A DNA stretch of 64,000 bases from Anniella stebbinsi. Taxonomy: Eukaryota; Chordata; Lepidosauria; Squamata; Anniellidae. Below, piece after piece: positions 32,381 to 42,591 of the stretch. A model generated the notes under the pieces. It did not search any database, was not told the origin of the DNA, and saw only the letters and a program-made list of their open reading frames with translations. The translations under genes and the position numbers were made by a program. Within the stretch, counting starts at the first letter, position 1. Every line of letters begins with the position of its first letter. The stretch is taken from assembly GCA_029215795.1 (NCBI GenBank), contig JARDYH010000003.1, forward strand, positions 18,330,001 to 18,394,000. The letters run 5' to 3'.

Positions 32381-32683
32381 TGAGTTCCGCCCACTGAATG
32401 AGGCAGCCAATGGGGCTTGGGAGGCATGTCCTGCATCGGCTTCAATGGCGGCACCCATGGTTTTCGGCCACAGTGTGTTCTGGGATACCTGCTGGAGGAC
32501 TAACGGAGTTTGGTAAGCGGGGAAAATGGCGGCCGAGCTGTCCGTCAGAGCCAAGTAGGCTATTTGCAACCGGGGTGGTTGCTGGTTCCTTGCAGCGCCT
32601 GCTGCAGCGTGTTGTCTGTGGATCACCACCTTTTTCACCCACCGTCAGTAGGTAATTCAGCGTGTTGTCCGAATTGAGCCTAT

Positions 32684-33399
32684 GTGTTGCAGATGGCATT
32701 GTTCTCTGTAGCAAAAAGATCGTGCTGGGGGTAACCCCATTGTGTGAATATCTCGTGGAGAATCGAAATATTTATCTGCCACTCGTGTGTGTCCGCAAAG
32801 GACCGACTGAGGGAGTCTACAAGAATATTGTCCTTGCCTGCAATATGTACTGCCGATAGCATTATCCCTCTCAGGGTTGTCCAGTAAAATATTTTCAAAG
32901 TCTCTTTGAGGAGGTTGGAAGATCTGGTGCCCCCCTCTTTGTTCAGATCCCAGACCACTGATGAATTGTCCGTCTGTATCTGGCCATGCTTCCTGGTGAG
33001 GCAAGTTTCGAAGGAGATTAATGCCTTTCGCACCGCAATTAGTTCCAGAACATTGATGTGCATTGCCTTGTGCCATATATCCCATAACCCTTGGGTTTTC
33101 AGCACTCCACAGTGGGCACCCCATCCCAGGAGGGATGCATCCGTTGCCAACATCGTCTTTGGAGTGTGGGTCAGGAAAGGTAGACCTTTGGAAATATTGT
33201 GCCGGCGTGCCCACCACTGGAGTGATCTTGCGATGTGGGTTGGGATTGTGAGCGGGAATTGTCTTGCATTCTCCCAATTTGGAAAGTTTTCTATAAGCCA
33301 ACTTTGCAGGGGCCTCATCAGGAGTCTCGCATATTTGACTACTGAGACAGTCAATGCCATCAGGCTCAAAAGCCTTTGGACCTGAAAGGCGTACGTGGT
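32684..33399 (-). pseudogene. DIRS RNase H domain (copy F)
   Basis: RNase H removes the RNA strand during cDNA synthesis. The frame shows the DIRS order TMLATDASLLGWGAHCG (first aspartate), then INVLELIAVRKAL (glutamate), then GQIQTDNSSVVWDLNKEGG (second aspartate), then HIAGKDNILVDSLSRSF, so the core acidic residues look intact. It is in the same frame as the RT upstream, separated only by a TGA near 33400. At its lower edge the frame runs straight into element C. Confidence 0.92.
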
Positions 33400-34246
33400 T
33401 CAATGCCATATCAATTTGGAAGCCAGACGGAGAATGGTATTGATGCGATCTGTAGGTAGGAAAGCCCTCGCCACCACCGAGTCCAATACTGCTCCTATAA
33501 AGAGGATAGACTGAGTCGGTTCCAGGATCGGCTTCTTCTCATTCACATACAAACCTAGGCTGTATAGGGTGTGTTGAACCAGAGTCAGAGAGCAACAGAG
33601 CCCGGGCTTCGTCATCGAAACCAGCAACCAATCGTCCAGGTACGGGTATAGTTCGACCCCTTCGGTGCATAGGAACGCACAAACGACTGCCAGGCACTTT
33701 GTAAACACTCTGGGAGCTGTGGACAAGCCAAATGGTAGGACACAGAACTGGAAAATCTTGGAGCCTACTATGAACCTGAGGAGATGTCTGTGCCAGGGGT
33801 GAATAGCAATGTGAAAATAAGCAACTTTCAGGTCGATAGAAGCGAACCACAGCCCTTTTCGAAGGAGAGGCATAATAGTCTCTAGAGTGGTCAAACTTCC
33901 GTGGCTTGATGTACTTGTTCAAGTCCCATAAATCTAAGATCGATCAATGTCCTCCATCCGACTTCGGTACCGTGAAGTAGCGGGAGTAAAAGGCTTGATC
34001 GCTTTGAGGGCCGTGTACTCTTTCTATTGCTCCCTTTCGAAGTAGAGTGGTAATTTCTTGTTTTAGACCTGCTGTGGAGGCAGACATCTTCACAGTACAG
34101 AGCGGAGGGAGGACATCGAATTCTATTTGATATCCATTTTGGATAATGTCAAGCACCGAGGAGTCATCGGTAATTTGTTTCCATTTCGAGTGGAATTTTG
34201 AGAGTCTTGAACCGAACATCAGATGCAGAGGCGTAGGAATGGCCAA
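33400..34246 (-). pseudogene. DIRS reverse transcriptase (copy F)
   Basis: The RT copies element RNA into DNA. The N-terminal piece carries LLRKGAIERVHG and YFTVPKSDGG. After a stop near 33944 and a frameshift near 33895 the palm follows: GLWFASIDLKVAYFHIAIHP, then RFIVGSKIFQFCVLPFGLST and YPYLDDWLLV. YLDD is the catalytic box and looks intact. The frame ends at a TGA near 33400 before RNase H. Confidence 0.93.
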
Positions 34247-36455
34247 GTCAAAGCCTTTGTTTCTGCCCCTGGTCCTGTCTGATACGGTGTTGACGGTAGC
34301 AGGAGTAAAAGAGGTGCACTTTTGTGGTTGAGAGAAAGTAGGTCAGCTTTGTTTGTCAGAATATGGACAGTAATTCTGAAAAGATTATCTGTTCCATCGT
34401 CTGGGCTTAAAAGTAGTTGAAGGAGGAGGGGTTGACTTAAACCCATCTTTTTCGCCGTTGTTTTTGCTTTCTGAATCATGTCCATAGCTTCATCTGTCTT
34501 CGCATTGAAGATCCTTTCTCCATCGAATAGCAAGTCCTCAATTCTGGATCTTGTTTCCGGTGTTAAACCAGCAGACCGCAGCCAGGCATGGCGTTTGAGT
34601 GCTACGGAAGCAACCATCACCTTAGTTGCGCAATCTGCTTGATGACGGGTAGAATTTATTTTAAGTTTTGACAACTTGGTGGCTTCTGAATGAAACATTT
34701 GAGCAAGATCTCTTTGATCATCGGAAAGACGGTCACAGAGGGATCCCATTTTATCCCAAAGAAAGAGTTGGTAGCGCGCCATAAAAGCCTGGTAGTTAGA
34801 GACACAAAGTGCTAGGGCAGCCGATGAATAAAAGCGGTGGCCCATCAAATCAAGTCATCTACCCTCTTTGTCTGCTGGGGAGGAATGTATCTTTTGTGAC
34901 TTCCCCTGTGAGGATTCGACAATTATACTATTAGGCTTAGGATGAATAAAGAGAAACTCTGCCTCTTTCTCCTGCACCTTATATAGCGATTCTAGCCGTT
35001 TTGAAGTAGGGAGCATAGTAGCTGGTGTTTTCCATGACCGCTTGACTGTCTGTACTAAAGCGGGCAGAAATGGTATAGCAACAGGTGTTGCTGTCTCCGT
35101 GTATACGGCATTGAACACTGGGTCTTGTACATGCTCAGTAGGTTGTTGGGTATCAACTCCTAAGGACTGAGCCATTCTGAGGATTTGGTCGGTAAAATGA
35201 CAAACATCTTCAGAGGGAGAAAGACCTTCATGACAACCCACTTTATCTTCTGGAGAAGAGACTAAAGGTGGGCGGGAAGATATAGATGTGGAGTCAAAGA
35301 CATAATCGTCCACGGAATGCGGAGACACTGAGCCAGCACGATCTGAGGCAACCTGGCAAATCGGAAGCGACCTCCTGTATTGGCAGTGCTGTTGGAATAG
35401 GTAATGGAGAACTCAACAGAGCTGTATCCTCTGGTGGTCTAGACACCGTAGCAGATGGTCTCGATTGTGGTATATCTGGTACAGGTTGGTAACGGGGCGA
35501 TGTAGCCCCAAGGTAACGTGCTCTATTATAATAGGCATCTCGATACCCAACAAGTCTCCCATCATCCTGGGAGCGAGGTTGTCCATGATATTAAGAGTCA
35601 CTAGAATACTCATCCCAGTCTCTATACCGTGGTTGGCATGGCACATATTCAATCCTGTAATAATCATCCCGTCTGGGATACTCCGATCTGGAGTAAACAG
35701 AGGACGGGGAACCCTCCCTGTGGCGCCGGTCAGGTAGCCTCAGTATCGAGAAAGGCGCTGTAGGCAATGCTGGGTCTTGTTGTCAAGCATTGCTCGGGCT
35801 GGGTGGGAGGAGTCCCTAATCTCACCCTCCGACATCGACACCAAGGTTTGGTGTCGAGAGGTCGAAACTGGCACTTCTCGAGCTCCCATGTCTGTAGATG
35901 GTGGTGTTGACCACCGGGGCGGCAATGCCCTCAGGATTGGTAGATCATCGACATCAATCAGCGGGGCTGACGGCTGCATAGGAGCCATGGGAGAGAGTGT
36001 AGCTGAAGAGGTGACTTGGAGAGTAGAAGCGGGCAAGACATGGGTCCTTTTCTTTTTGGGAGCAGAAGGAGCCTGGCTAACACCATGAGCTTTTCTCTTG
36101 GTGCCATCTTTTGGAGTCTTAGAATGCTTCTTTTTAGAGGCAGACTTTGATACTGACGATGGATTGTTTGTTTTGGGAGGCCCCGTGGAGACCTGGCCGT
36201 GCGATGAACCATTTCCCTCTGGTACTCCAGACATTGCTGCCGATGTGGCAGAGTCTACTGCCTTCTAGTGCTTTCCGCCAAAGGATCGCTTTTAAGCAGT
36301 CCGAACGATTGCGTTTTGTTTGTTTTGTGAACTTGTGTGCAAGATTCCACAACATGAGCTTCCCCTAGGTAAAGGAGGCACAGCAAAAGCCTGTCCGTTG
36401 GCGGCAACTTGCTGCCGCACTGGCGGCACTTTCTAAATGGGGCACAGAATGCCAT
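34219..36455 (-). pseudogene. DIRS gag-like ORF1 (copy F)
   Basis: DIRS ORF1 is the nucleocapsid-like protein. The N-terminal piece (36455-36255) has FRKCRQCGSKLPPTDR and CLLYLGEAHVVESC, a zinc knuckle in which the second cysteine is tyrosine. A Ser/Lys/Pro-rich linker follows (36234-35740, SKSASKKKHSKTPKDG), then the stretch PSEDVCHFTDQILRMAQSLG. The C-terminal region (34848-34219) reads FMARYQLFLWDKMGSLCDRL and SRIEDLLFDGERIFNAKTDE. This last region resembles the LAP2-alpha C-terminal domain, which is known to be related to DIRS ORF1. Several frameshifts break the ORF. Confidence 0.87.
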
Positions 36456-36644
36456 GCGACTTAGATGAGGTAAAACTGCAAGTTAATTTAATTTAACGTT
36501 TTTTAAAAAAAACTATATACAGAAGAGTCTAAATAACAGAACAACGCTAAAGAACAGTAACTGTGAGGAAAGATCTAAACTCAGCAGTATTCCTATAAAA
36601 AGAAGGAATGGTAGGCCGAAGAAGCAAACGCTTGGTCAGTCGAA

Positions 36645-36812
36645 GAGAACTGAGGGGAGGCGGGAACCGGAACTGCACTTGTGCAGTGGATGGTGGGAGA
36701 GGGGTATCCGCCTAAAACAACGCTACTCAGCTATACAAAATGTCCGATTGAAGCTCCGCGCAGGCGCAGATCCCATAGTGTGGGAATGCACAGAGACCAC
36801 GAGAAAGAAACA
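36645..36812 (-). repeat. 5' inverted terminal repeat of DIRS-like copy F
   Basis: Inverse of the 3' repeat. Visible shared blocks are GAGGGGAGGCGGGAACCGG, CAAAATGTCCGATTGAAGCT and CCATAGTGTGGGAATGCACAG. The outermost bases (CAGAGACCACGAGAAAGAAA) also appear, inverted, in the ICR. A related terminal repeat ends copy E near 62157. Confidence 0.88.
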
Positions 36813-37125
36813 GAGTTGAGATGTAATCAGCATATTGATGACACTGAACTCCAGATCCCAGGATGATATCTCCCATTGTTTTCTTGTAAATGTTAAACAA
36901 CACAGGGGATAAGATAGACCCCTTTGGGGTAGCTACTCCTCTTAGCTATTAAGACTCCAGCATTAAATAATCCCATAGGCGGTGACAGAACTGCCAATTT
37001 ATAGGGTGCTTTTTGGTAGATTTAGCCCCAGCAGCAAATCTGATGTAACTAGGTCTCTATTAACACAACAATATCAGTGACTTTCTCAGATCAGATGCTG
37101 GCCTTAGGAGGGGTAAAAAAAAATC
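36813..37125 (-). mobile_element. L2 LINE reverse transcriptase, upstream half (split by DIRS copy F)
   Basis: The minus strand reads VATPKGSILSPVLFNIYKKT, then GSGVQCHQYADYISTL right up to the DIRS end. This is the L2 core PQGSILSPMLFNIYMKP...CHQYADDTQLY, with the catalytic YADD decayed to YADY. The next residues of L2 appear on the far side of the DIRS at 29330. The rest, up to about 37125, is degraded L2. Confidence 0.85.
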
Positions 37126-37796
37126 AGAGGATCTCAGAGACATCACACTCCTCAAAGTATATTCTTTTGTAGCAACTGAGTCTTCATGAATAAGAAAAAA
37201 ACTGTCTCTCCAAAAAGAGTAGCATTATTCCTACATCAAAGGAGAAACTCCAGAAAAATATAATAAAACAAAACTAATAAAATACTTGGGAAAATGATAG
37301 GTAATCAGACTGGAATACCTTCACATTTATTTTGTTATCTTGCAGCATAAATTCAAAATGGTCACTGATACAGCTTTGGGGATTTTGTCAATGCTTTGTT
37401 ACACTTAATCTGTATGATTTGACATAAATTTTATGGATGCAGGTGCTAAAGTTCATGAGATGGGTGCTGCAGCAGGATTACTGGTAGCCTGTTTTGAAAA
37501 TGGTATCCCCAAACTCATGCCAACCTGCTTATGATGTTACCCAAGTCCCCATTCAAAACTATGTCTTCTATCTCAGACAGATGGAAATTGCTATCAAGCA
37601 TGAAATTCCACAGAGAGAGGAAATAGTATCCTGATACACTTTGGGACACTTCCTATCGATGAAACTCCATCCCCTTCCCTCCACTCTGCCCTGTAAGCAT
37701 AATTCAAACAGGCTGCAATGAGACAATATTCTAGTCAATACAAATGAGGGCATCTACTGTCCTCCTCAAACAGCCTTTTAAGCTTGAAGTGGGCGG
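37126..37796. other. No gene seen
   Basis: No recognisable feature in this AT-rich stretch. Confidence 0.4.
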
Positions 37797-38335
37797 GTTT
37801 TATTTTTATTTATCTATTTATTTATTATTTTATTTCTAACCCGCCTCTCCATCCAGATCGAGGCGGGGAACAACAATAAATATAAATACAAGAATCATGA
37901 AATACATAAAACATTAAAACAAATAAAAATAAATACATTATTAAAGATCACAGCTCTTTTAAATTCCAGAAGTCTGCTAATTTGTCGAATCTCCTCCGGC
38001 AGGCCATTCCACAGTCTGGGAGTGGCAGAAGAGAAGGTCCTCTGGGTAACACTCATCAGCCTAGTTCTGGCTGATTGGAGTTCACATGTCATGCGAAGCC
38101 ACTTTGCAAATAAGCCATGATTGGTTGACTGGAACCCACTAGTACGCCTGATAGACAATTGGGTTTGATGGGGCTTGTTCTCCCAAGCCTTCCCCCTCAG
38201 TCCTAAAGCCAGCTCAAGGCCACCCTTGCAGCAGAATCCATCATGTCTTCTCAGCTCTGCCCACTCTCCACTCCAATCGCTACCCTTTTTTATTCCCCAG
38301 CTTTTTTCCAGGGATTCAAGAGTATGAAAATGGAG
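37797..38335 (-). mobile_element. LINE 3' fragment, L2-like, with AT-rich tail
   Basis: The minus-strand frame (38404-37895) contains QSARTRLMSVTQRTFSSATP and RLWNGLPEEIRQ followed by LLEFKRAV. This is the usual C-terminal block of L2/RTE-like LINE ORF2 (F.S.APRLWN.LP.EIR...FK). It then runs into a 3' end with CCCGCCTCGATCTGGATGGA and a (TAAATA)n tail at 37800-37840. The same 3' end, in the plus direction, is at 56400-56490. The copy is 5'-truncated. Confidence 0.72.
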
Positions 38336-38337
38336 TA

Positions 38338-38363
38338 TATTATTATTATTATTATTATTATTT
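38338..38363. repeat. (ATT)n microsatellite
   Basis: About nine ATT units beside the LINE fragment. In the antisense frame it encodes an artefactual asparagine run. Confidence 0.95.
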
Positions 38364-38404
38364 CCTATTCCTTCACAAGTGTGCAAGAATGCACAGGCTG
38401 TCAA

Positions 38405-39984
38405 ATGTGTGTACCTTTCCTAGTCAATTTCCTTGTATGTTTCAGCTGTCAAAGGGAACACTGAAGTGAGAGAAGTAGGTGCACCCCCCAAAACAGGGGA
38501 GAATAATATATCCCACTTAGCAATGTAATCCTCTCAATTGTAAGTGTTGAACTGACACTTCTCAGCATCCTCCACCTTTTCAACACTTCCCAGAGTCTCC
38601 AGCAAATCGTCCAGAAAGCGAAAATATTGCCCCCCCTTTTTTGAGGCTCCTTGAGCCCTCTTAGCACTGAAACTCACGATGGGTTCTACCAGAGTCACCA
38701 GCTGATTTCTTGAAGGATAGAAAGAACTGTTGATTTTTTAAAAAAAAGTTGTATTTAATTTCCTGGATGAAAATGCTTGCTACTGACAGTTCTACATATA
38801 GCATCAGAAGGAACATGCTGTAGTCAGGGCTGTGTGTTGCCTGTGATTCAAAGACAGTATGTCAAATTTTCTTTTACAGAATTTGGGTCAGGTGCAGAAT
38901 TACACAACCTGAATATAAATTATGTAAAATAAACAAATTTGCATGATTGCTTGTATTTTGTATAAGTTGTTAAGCAATACTTTGCCACTTATTTCATTTA
39001 TGCTGGTTCCACCAATCATGGGCAGGGGAAAGAGCTATCTTGGGCATGGAAGCCCCTTTCTCTGAGTAGTGGAAACCTAATTAAGTAACATCTGTGGTTT
39101 CTGAGGTTTTAGTAGACATTGGCCACATATTTTCACAAACATAACTAGGAAAAAAATGTTTAATGCAAGTGAAATTTCTTAAGAAGTTCAGTTCTGTGCC
39201 CAACACCAATCTGTCTTTTTTCTGCATGAAATCATGATATACACACTGTCCTGGCTACAACATACAAAAGCAGGCTCTAACAAATAAATTAGTTAATATA
39301 AAAAGGTGGTACTAGACTTTCAATCACACCTGGCAGATCAGGGCACAATGATGAAAAGTTGGCATCAGATACAACACACACTCCCTTCCTCCCCATTTTT
39401 ATTATTTGTCCATTCAAAAATGTCAGTTTGCTTGATTGTCCCATTCCAGACATCTGAGCATTTCTGAATCATCCCCAGTGGTGCAGCTTCTTTTCTCAAA
39501 GTACTGCTAATGTCACTAATCTTCCAGCAAAATACACATCTGCAAATTCACTAGTTGCATGGAGAGGATTCTGGATTATATGCCAGGAAGCAAACAATTT
39601 ATTCAGAGGCATGCACTATTGCTAGTGAAAGGCTAAGGAAATTTTCATTTTTACAGAAAGAGACAAGGCAATAGAGTTGTAGTAATGGATCAAACAGGTT
39701 CAGAGTGACTACTGCATTTTCTGCTGTGCAAATCTAATATTTAGCAAGGCATCAAAGGCCAAATAAAATGTATCAGAACCAACTAAAGCAAAGTACCTGC
39801 AAAAATTTATTGTACCCCATAAAATTAAAATACAATAGGATCAAAAGGAGATTGCTAAAACTGTAGCCTTTCGTTATGCATTTTGAAAGAAAAGAGACTA
39901 CATTTTGAGATTGAGAAGGTTGAAAGTTACAGGAAAGCTTCAGAAGAAAAGGTAAATTTTAAACCATACCCCACACATAAATTA
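38405..39984. other. No gene seen
   Basis: AT-rich DNA with no supported coding region or recognisable repeat. Confidence 0.45.
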
Positions 39985-40130
39985 TACTGGGTGGCCCAAA
40001 AGTAGGTATACAGTTGTTTAGAATGTTGATGGGAGGGGAAGAGAATGTGTGAGTAGATGTGTGGGTGGAGTCAGAATGACAGTTGGGAAGAGTGACAGGT
40101 GGTGACAGGTGGGGAGAGTGAGGGGAGTGA

Positions 40131-40157
40131 GGCCCAAAAGTAGGTACAGTTGTTTAG
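40131..40157. repeat. Second copy of the mariner end motif (subterminal repeat)
   Basis: GGCCCAAAAGTAGGTACAGT... repeats the TIR sequence about 138 bp inside the left end, in the same orientation. It may be a second transposase-binding site or the scar of a local duplication. Confidence 0.85.
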
Positions 40158-40192
40158 TTTTTTAGTTATTTTTTTTTTTACTGATATTGTGA

Positions 40193-41250
40193 ATGATGGC
40201 AGTGAACTTGAGTCAAGAACAAAGAAAGTGGATTCTAAAGCAGTACTGGAAGACTGAAAATGCCGAGCGGGTGCGCACAGCGTGGCAGGAAGCATCTGAC
40301 ACTCCTCCACCAACACATCTGACAATTTATCGTCTTAGAGATAAATTTGAAGCAACAGGTGCATCAAAATCTGGACACCCTAGGACGCCTATGACAGAGG
40401 AAAATGAGATGGAAGTCGCTCTGACATTTGTGAACAGTCCGAAAAAGTCCACACGACGTGGTCTAAGCAGCTATCCATACCTAAAACATCCTTGCAACGC
40501 TTAATACGTAAATTGAAATTGAAGCCGTACCGTCCAAGACTGTTACATGGCCTTCTGGAGGATGACCAAGACCGTCGGTTGCAATTCTGTGAGATGATGC
40601 GTAACCAAATCTCTAACGAACCAGACCTTCTTGATAAGATCATCTGGTCAGATGAGGCTTCTTTCAAGTTGTCAGGCCACGTGAACAGGCATAACTATGT
40701 GTCTTGGGCAGATGAAAATCCTCATTTGACTATCACATCTCAACTGAACTAGCCAGGTGTCACAGTGTGGGGTGCACTGTCCAGCGAAGGTGTTGTAGGA
40801 CCGGTTTTCTTCCATACAACTGTGGATAGTACCAATTACCTAAACATGTTACGCGATGTGGTAGTGCCACAACTCGGAACCAGGGCTAACTTTGCCGAAC
40901 TGCTCTTCCAACAAGATGGGCACCTCCTCATTATGCTTCTGCAGTAAGGGACTAGCTTGACAACACCTTCCCCTCAGCATTGGATCGGACGATATGACAG
41001 CACTGAATGGCTGCCACGTTCACCTGACTTAACACCAATGGACTTCTTTTTGGGGGGGAGTAGTAAAGAATAAAGTTTTTGAGAGGAATCCCCAGACCGT
41101 GAACGAATTAAAAGAGTTCATCTCGGAAGCATTTATGGACATTGATGCAGACCGGAATTTGTGTCGTACTGTGTGTCACAGTGTTCTGAACAGGTTCGAG
41201 GAATGTTGCAATGTTAATGGAATACATTTCGAGCCCTTACGAGATTAAAC
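40193..41250 (+). pseudogene. Mariner-type transposase, frameshifted
   Basis: The transposase cuts and joins the element at TA sites. The N-terminal helix-turn-helix part opens with MMAVNLSQEQRKWILKQYW (a second Met follows the first) and contains LTIYRLRDKFEATG. After a frameshift near 40460, LQRLIRKLKLKPYRP leads to the catalytic core: LLDKIIWSDEASFKLSGHVN (first Asp in SDEA) and RHNYVSWADENPH. A TAG stop lies at 40750. Then come TVWGALSSEGVVGP and LLFQQDG (second Asp), where a one-base loss shifts the frame into the PPHYA region. SPDLTPMDFFL supplies a third Asp in another frame. A DDxD-type triad is therefore visible, but the gene is dead. Confidence 0.88.
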
Positions 41251-41279
41251 AGTGTTAAACAAATGTAAATGTAATAAAC

Positions 41280-41353
41280 AATGTAATAAAATGCAAATAA
41301 ACTATACTGTATACCTAATGTAATAAAATACAAATAAACTATACTGTATACCT
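41280..41353. repeat. 37-bp tandem duplication at the mariner right end
   Basis: Two units (41280-41316 and 41317-41353), each starting AATGTAATAAAAT and ending ACTATACTGTATACCT, differ at a single base. The duplicated part includes the inner end of the TIR. Confidence 0.95.
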
Positions 41354-41372
41354 ACTTTTGGGCCACTTGATA

Positions 41373-42589
41373 TGTACTCTGAGATCTTCCAAGCTGGCAC
41401 AAAGTCTTGTGGTATCTCTGGAAAATGTATAGACCTTGAGCAGGTGAACACTTCTAAGTCTGAGTTACTGACTCTAAAATGTCTTAGGTTATGTAGATGA
41501 ACAAGTTTATACAGTATCTGATACAATGAAAGTAGCATGAATATTAATAGTGGTTTCAAGCTATTGCTAGCCCAAAGATTGTGCTGTTCCAACTTATATC
41601 TGATACTGACAGGGTACCCTATGCGAACATTACATCTAACATATAGGTTCAGCGGACTAATGGGCAGGGTGTAATGCAACTTCCCCAATGCATCCAGGTT
41701 ATGCAGGAGAGTCTAACGGGCAGGGTGTGATGCAACTTCCCTGATGCATCCAGGTCATGCAAAATTAGAGCTCATGTAAACTAAAGAGAGAGGGAGGGAG
41801 GAAAATAAATGGACCTCCACAATCATCACAGCTACCGTATAGCTTTTAAAAACATTCCTATTATCAAATATTGACAATATATTTGAGATTCAGGTTCCCA
41901 AAAGCAGCACAAATAAGATCTTCCACGTAGAAATTACTATATGAACCCACCATGCTAAGTCAACTTGAAAATACTACCTGGATTTCAGGACACCAATTCT
42001 TAATTAAGGAAAAGCCTACAAAGCTTACAAAAAATATGTATGTCTCTTCAGGCAAGGGCATCACAATTTTAGAAACTCAAGTATCACTTATGGATTCAAA
42101 AGAATCCCATTTCCCCAAACCTAATTAATCATATTTGGCTTTCAGAGCTTTCTCCATTTTAGCCCAAAGCATGCCAGCCACTAAAGGGTTAATTTAATTA
42201 GTCCTGTGTGTGCTCAAGGAGTTACAAGCAACTTTATTTCATTATTAAGTAGCCAATCAGGTAAACTCTGTATCTGATTAGCACTATAATGAAATAAAGT
42301 CTTCCAATTCAAAGCTGTCACTCTAATCAGGAGACAGTCCTTCAGCTGCAAGGAAAAGCAGGCAGGGCTGCCATGGACCCCAGCTTTGGATTTGGAAAAA
42401 GGACACAAGAGAGAAAAGAGATGCCTCTTTGCTTTTCACAGAACTGAATGTCTCCTCTTAGAATAAGCCCACAAAACCAACAAAATCCATCCCTGCTTTC
42501 ATTCCAAATGCTTCTACTTTATACTCATAATGGAAACAATTAGCACTATCCTCTTCCCTATATCACATAACCTTGTCCTCAGAAGTCCA
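41373..42589. other. No gene seen; one 56-bp tandem duplication
   Basis: No supported coding sequence. The tandem duplication at 41657-41760 is listed separately. Confidence 0.45.
41657..41760. repeat. 56-bp tandem duplication
   Basis: The unit starting CTAATGGGCAGGGTGTAATG at 41657 is repeated from 41713 (CTAACGGGCAGGGTGTGATG). Only a few substitutions separate the copies. Confidence 0.93.
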
Positions 42590-42591
42590 GC

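Larger units (their letters stand above)
31115..32680 (+). mobile_element. Cargo-carrying TIR element C (1.57 kb) nested in DIRS copy F
   Basis: The ends GGCTGAATTCGGACGACACG and (complement) GGCTCAATTCGGACAACACG form TIRs flanked by an exact TAT duplication. Like element B it has doubled end motifs (near 31300-31315 and 32607-32620), then a GC-rich cargo with one long plus-strand frame (31346-31930), AATAAA at 32174, a CCAAT box near 32405 and ATGGCGGC motifs. In a 73-base block around the poly(A) signal (32113-32185 versus the B copy) I count a single difference. Differences from B include a G-rich expansion at 31588-31620 and an 18-bp tandem duplication at about 32342-32380. The PIF/Harbinger superfamily is only suggested by the 3-bp duplication. 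Confidence 0.9.
29331..36812 (-). mobile_element. DIRS-like retrotransposon copy F, nearly complete, interrupted by element C
   Basis: A minus-strand element of about 7.5 kb, or about 5.9 kb without the nested element C, a normal DIRS size. Order from its 5' end: inverted terminal repeat (36.81-36.65 kb), gag with a zinc-knuckle region (36.46-34.2 kb), RT (34.25-33.4 kb), RNase H (33.4-32.7 kb), [element C], tyrosine recombinase (30.8-29.76 kb), internal complementary region (29.71-29.62 kb) and the second inverted terminal repeat. It integrated through a recombinase, so no long target duplication is expected. Both ends touch a TTTCTTT motif on the minus strand. Several stops and frameshifts make it inactive, but the damage is modest compared with copies G and H. 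Confidence 0.92.
39987..41370 (+). mobile_element. Mariner-type (Tc1/mariner superfamily) transposon, 1.38 kb
   Basis: TA flanks both ends (39985-39986 and 41371-41372). Four bases inside each TA begins an identical 24-bp inverted repeat (39991-40014 and 41343-41366, starting GTGGCCCAAAAGTAGGTATA). Subterminal copies of the end occur at 40131-40157. A broken transposase gene fills the middle. TA duplication, TIRs and transposase place it in Tc1/mariner. The transposase motifs NRHN...W and SPDLTPMDFF recall a branch I know mainly from arthropods. Few mutations and near-identical TIRs suggest a fairly recent arrival. Confidence 0.93.

Noticed and set aside
36813..36866. Plus-strand frame ending QHIDDTELQIPG looks like an RT YADDTQL motif on the plus strand
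   Set aside because: The minus strand of the same bases reads CHQYADYISTL in frame with GSILSPVLFNIY upstream, so the real L2 RT is on the minus strand and the plus reading is a mirror artefact.
37895..38404. 169-codon ORF with an asparagine run as a gene
   Set aside because: The asparagine run is the (ATT)n microsatellite, and the rest is the C-terminus of a LINE ORF2.
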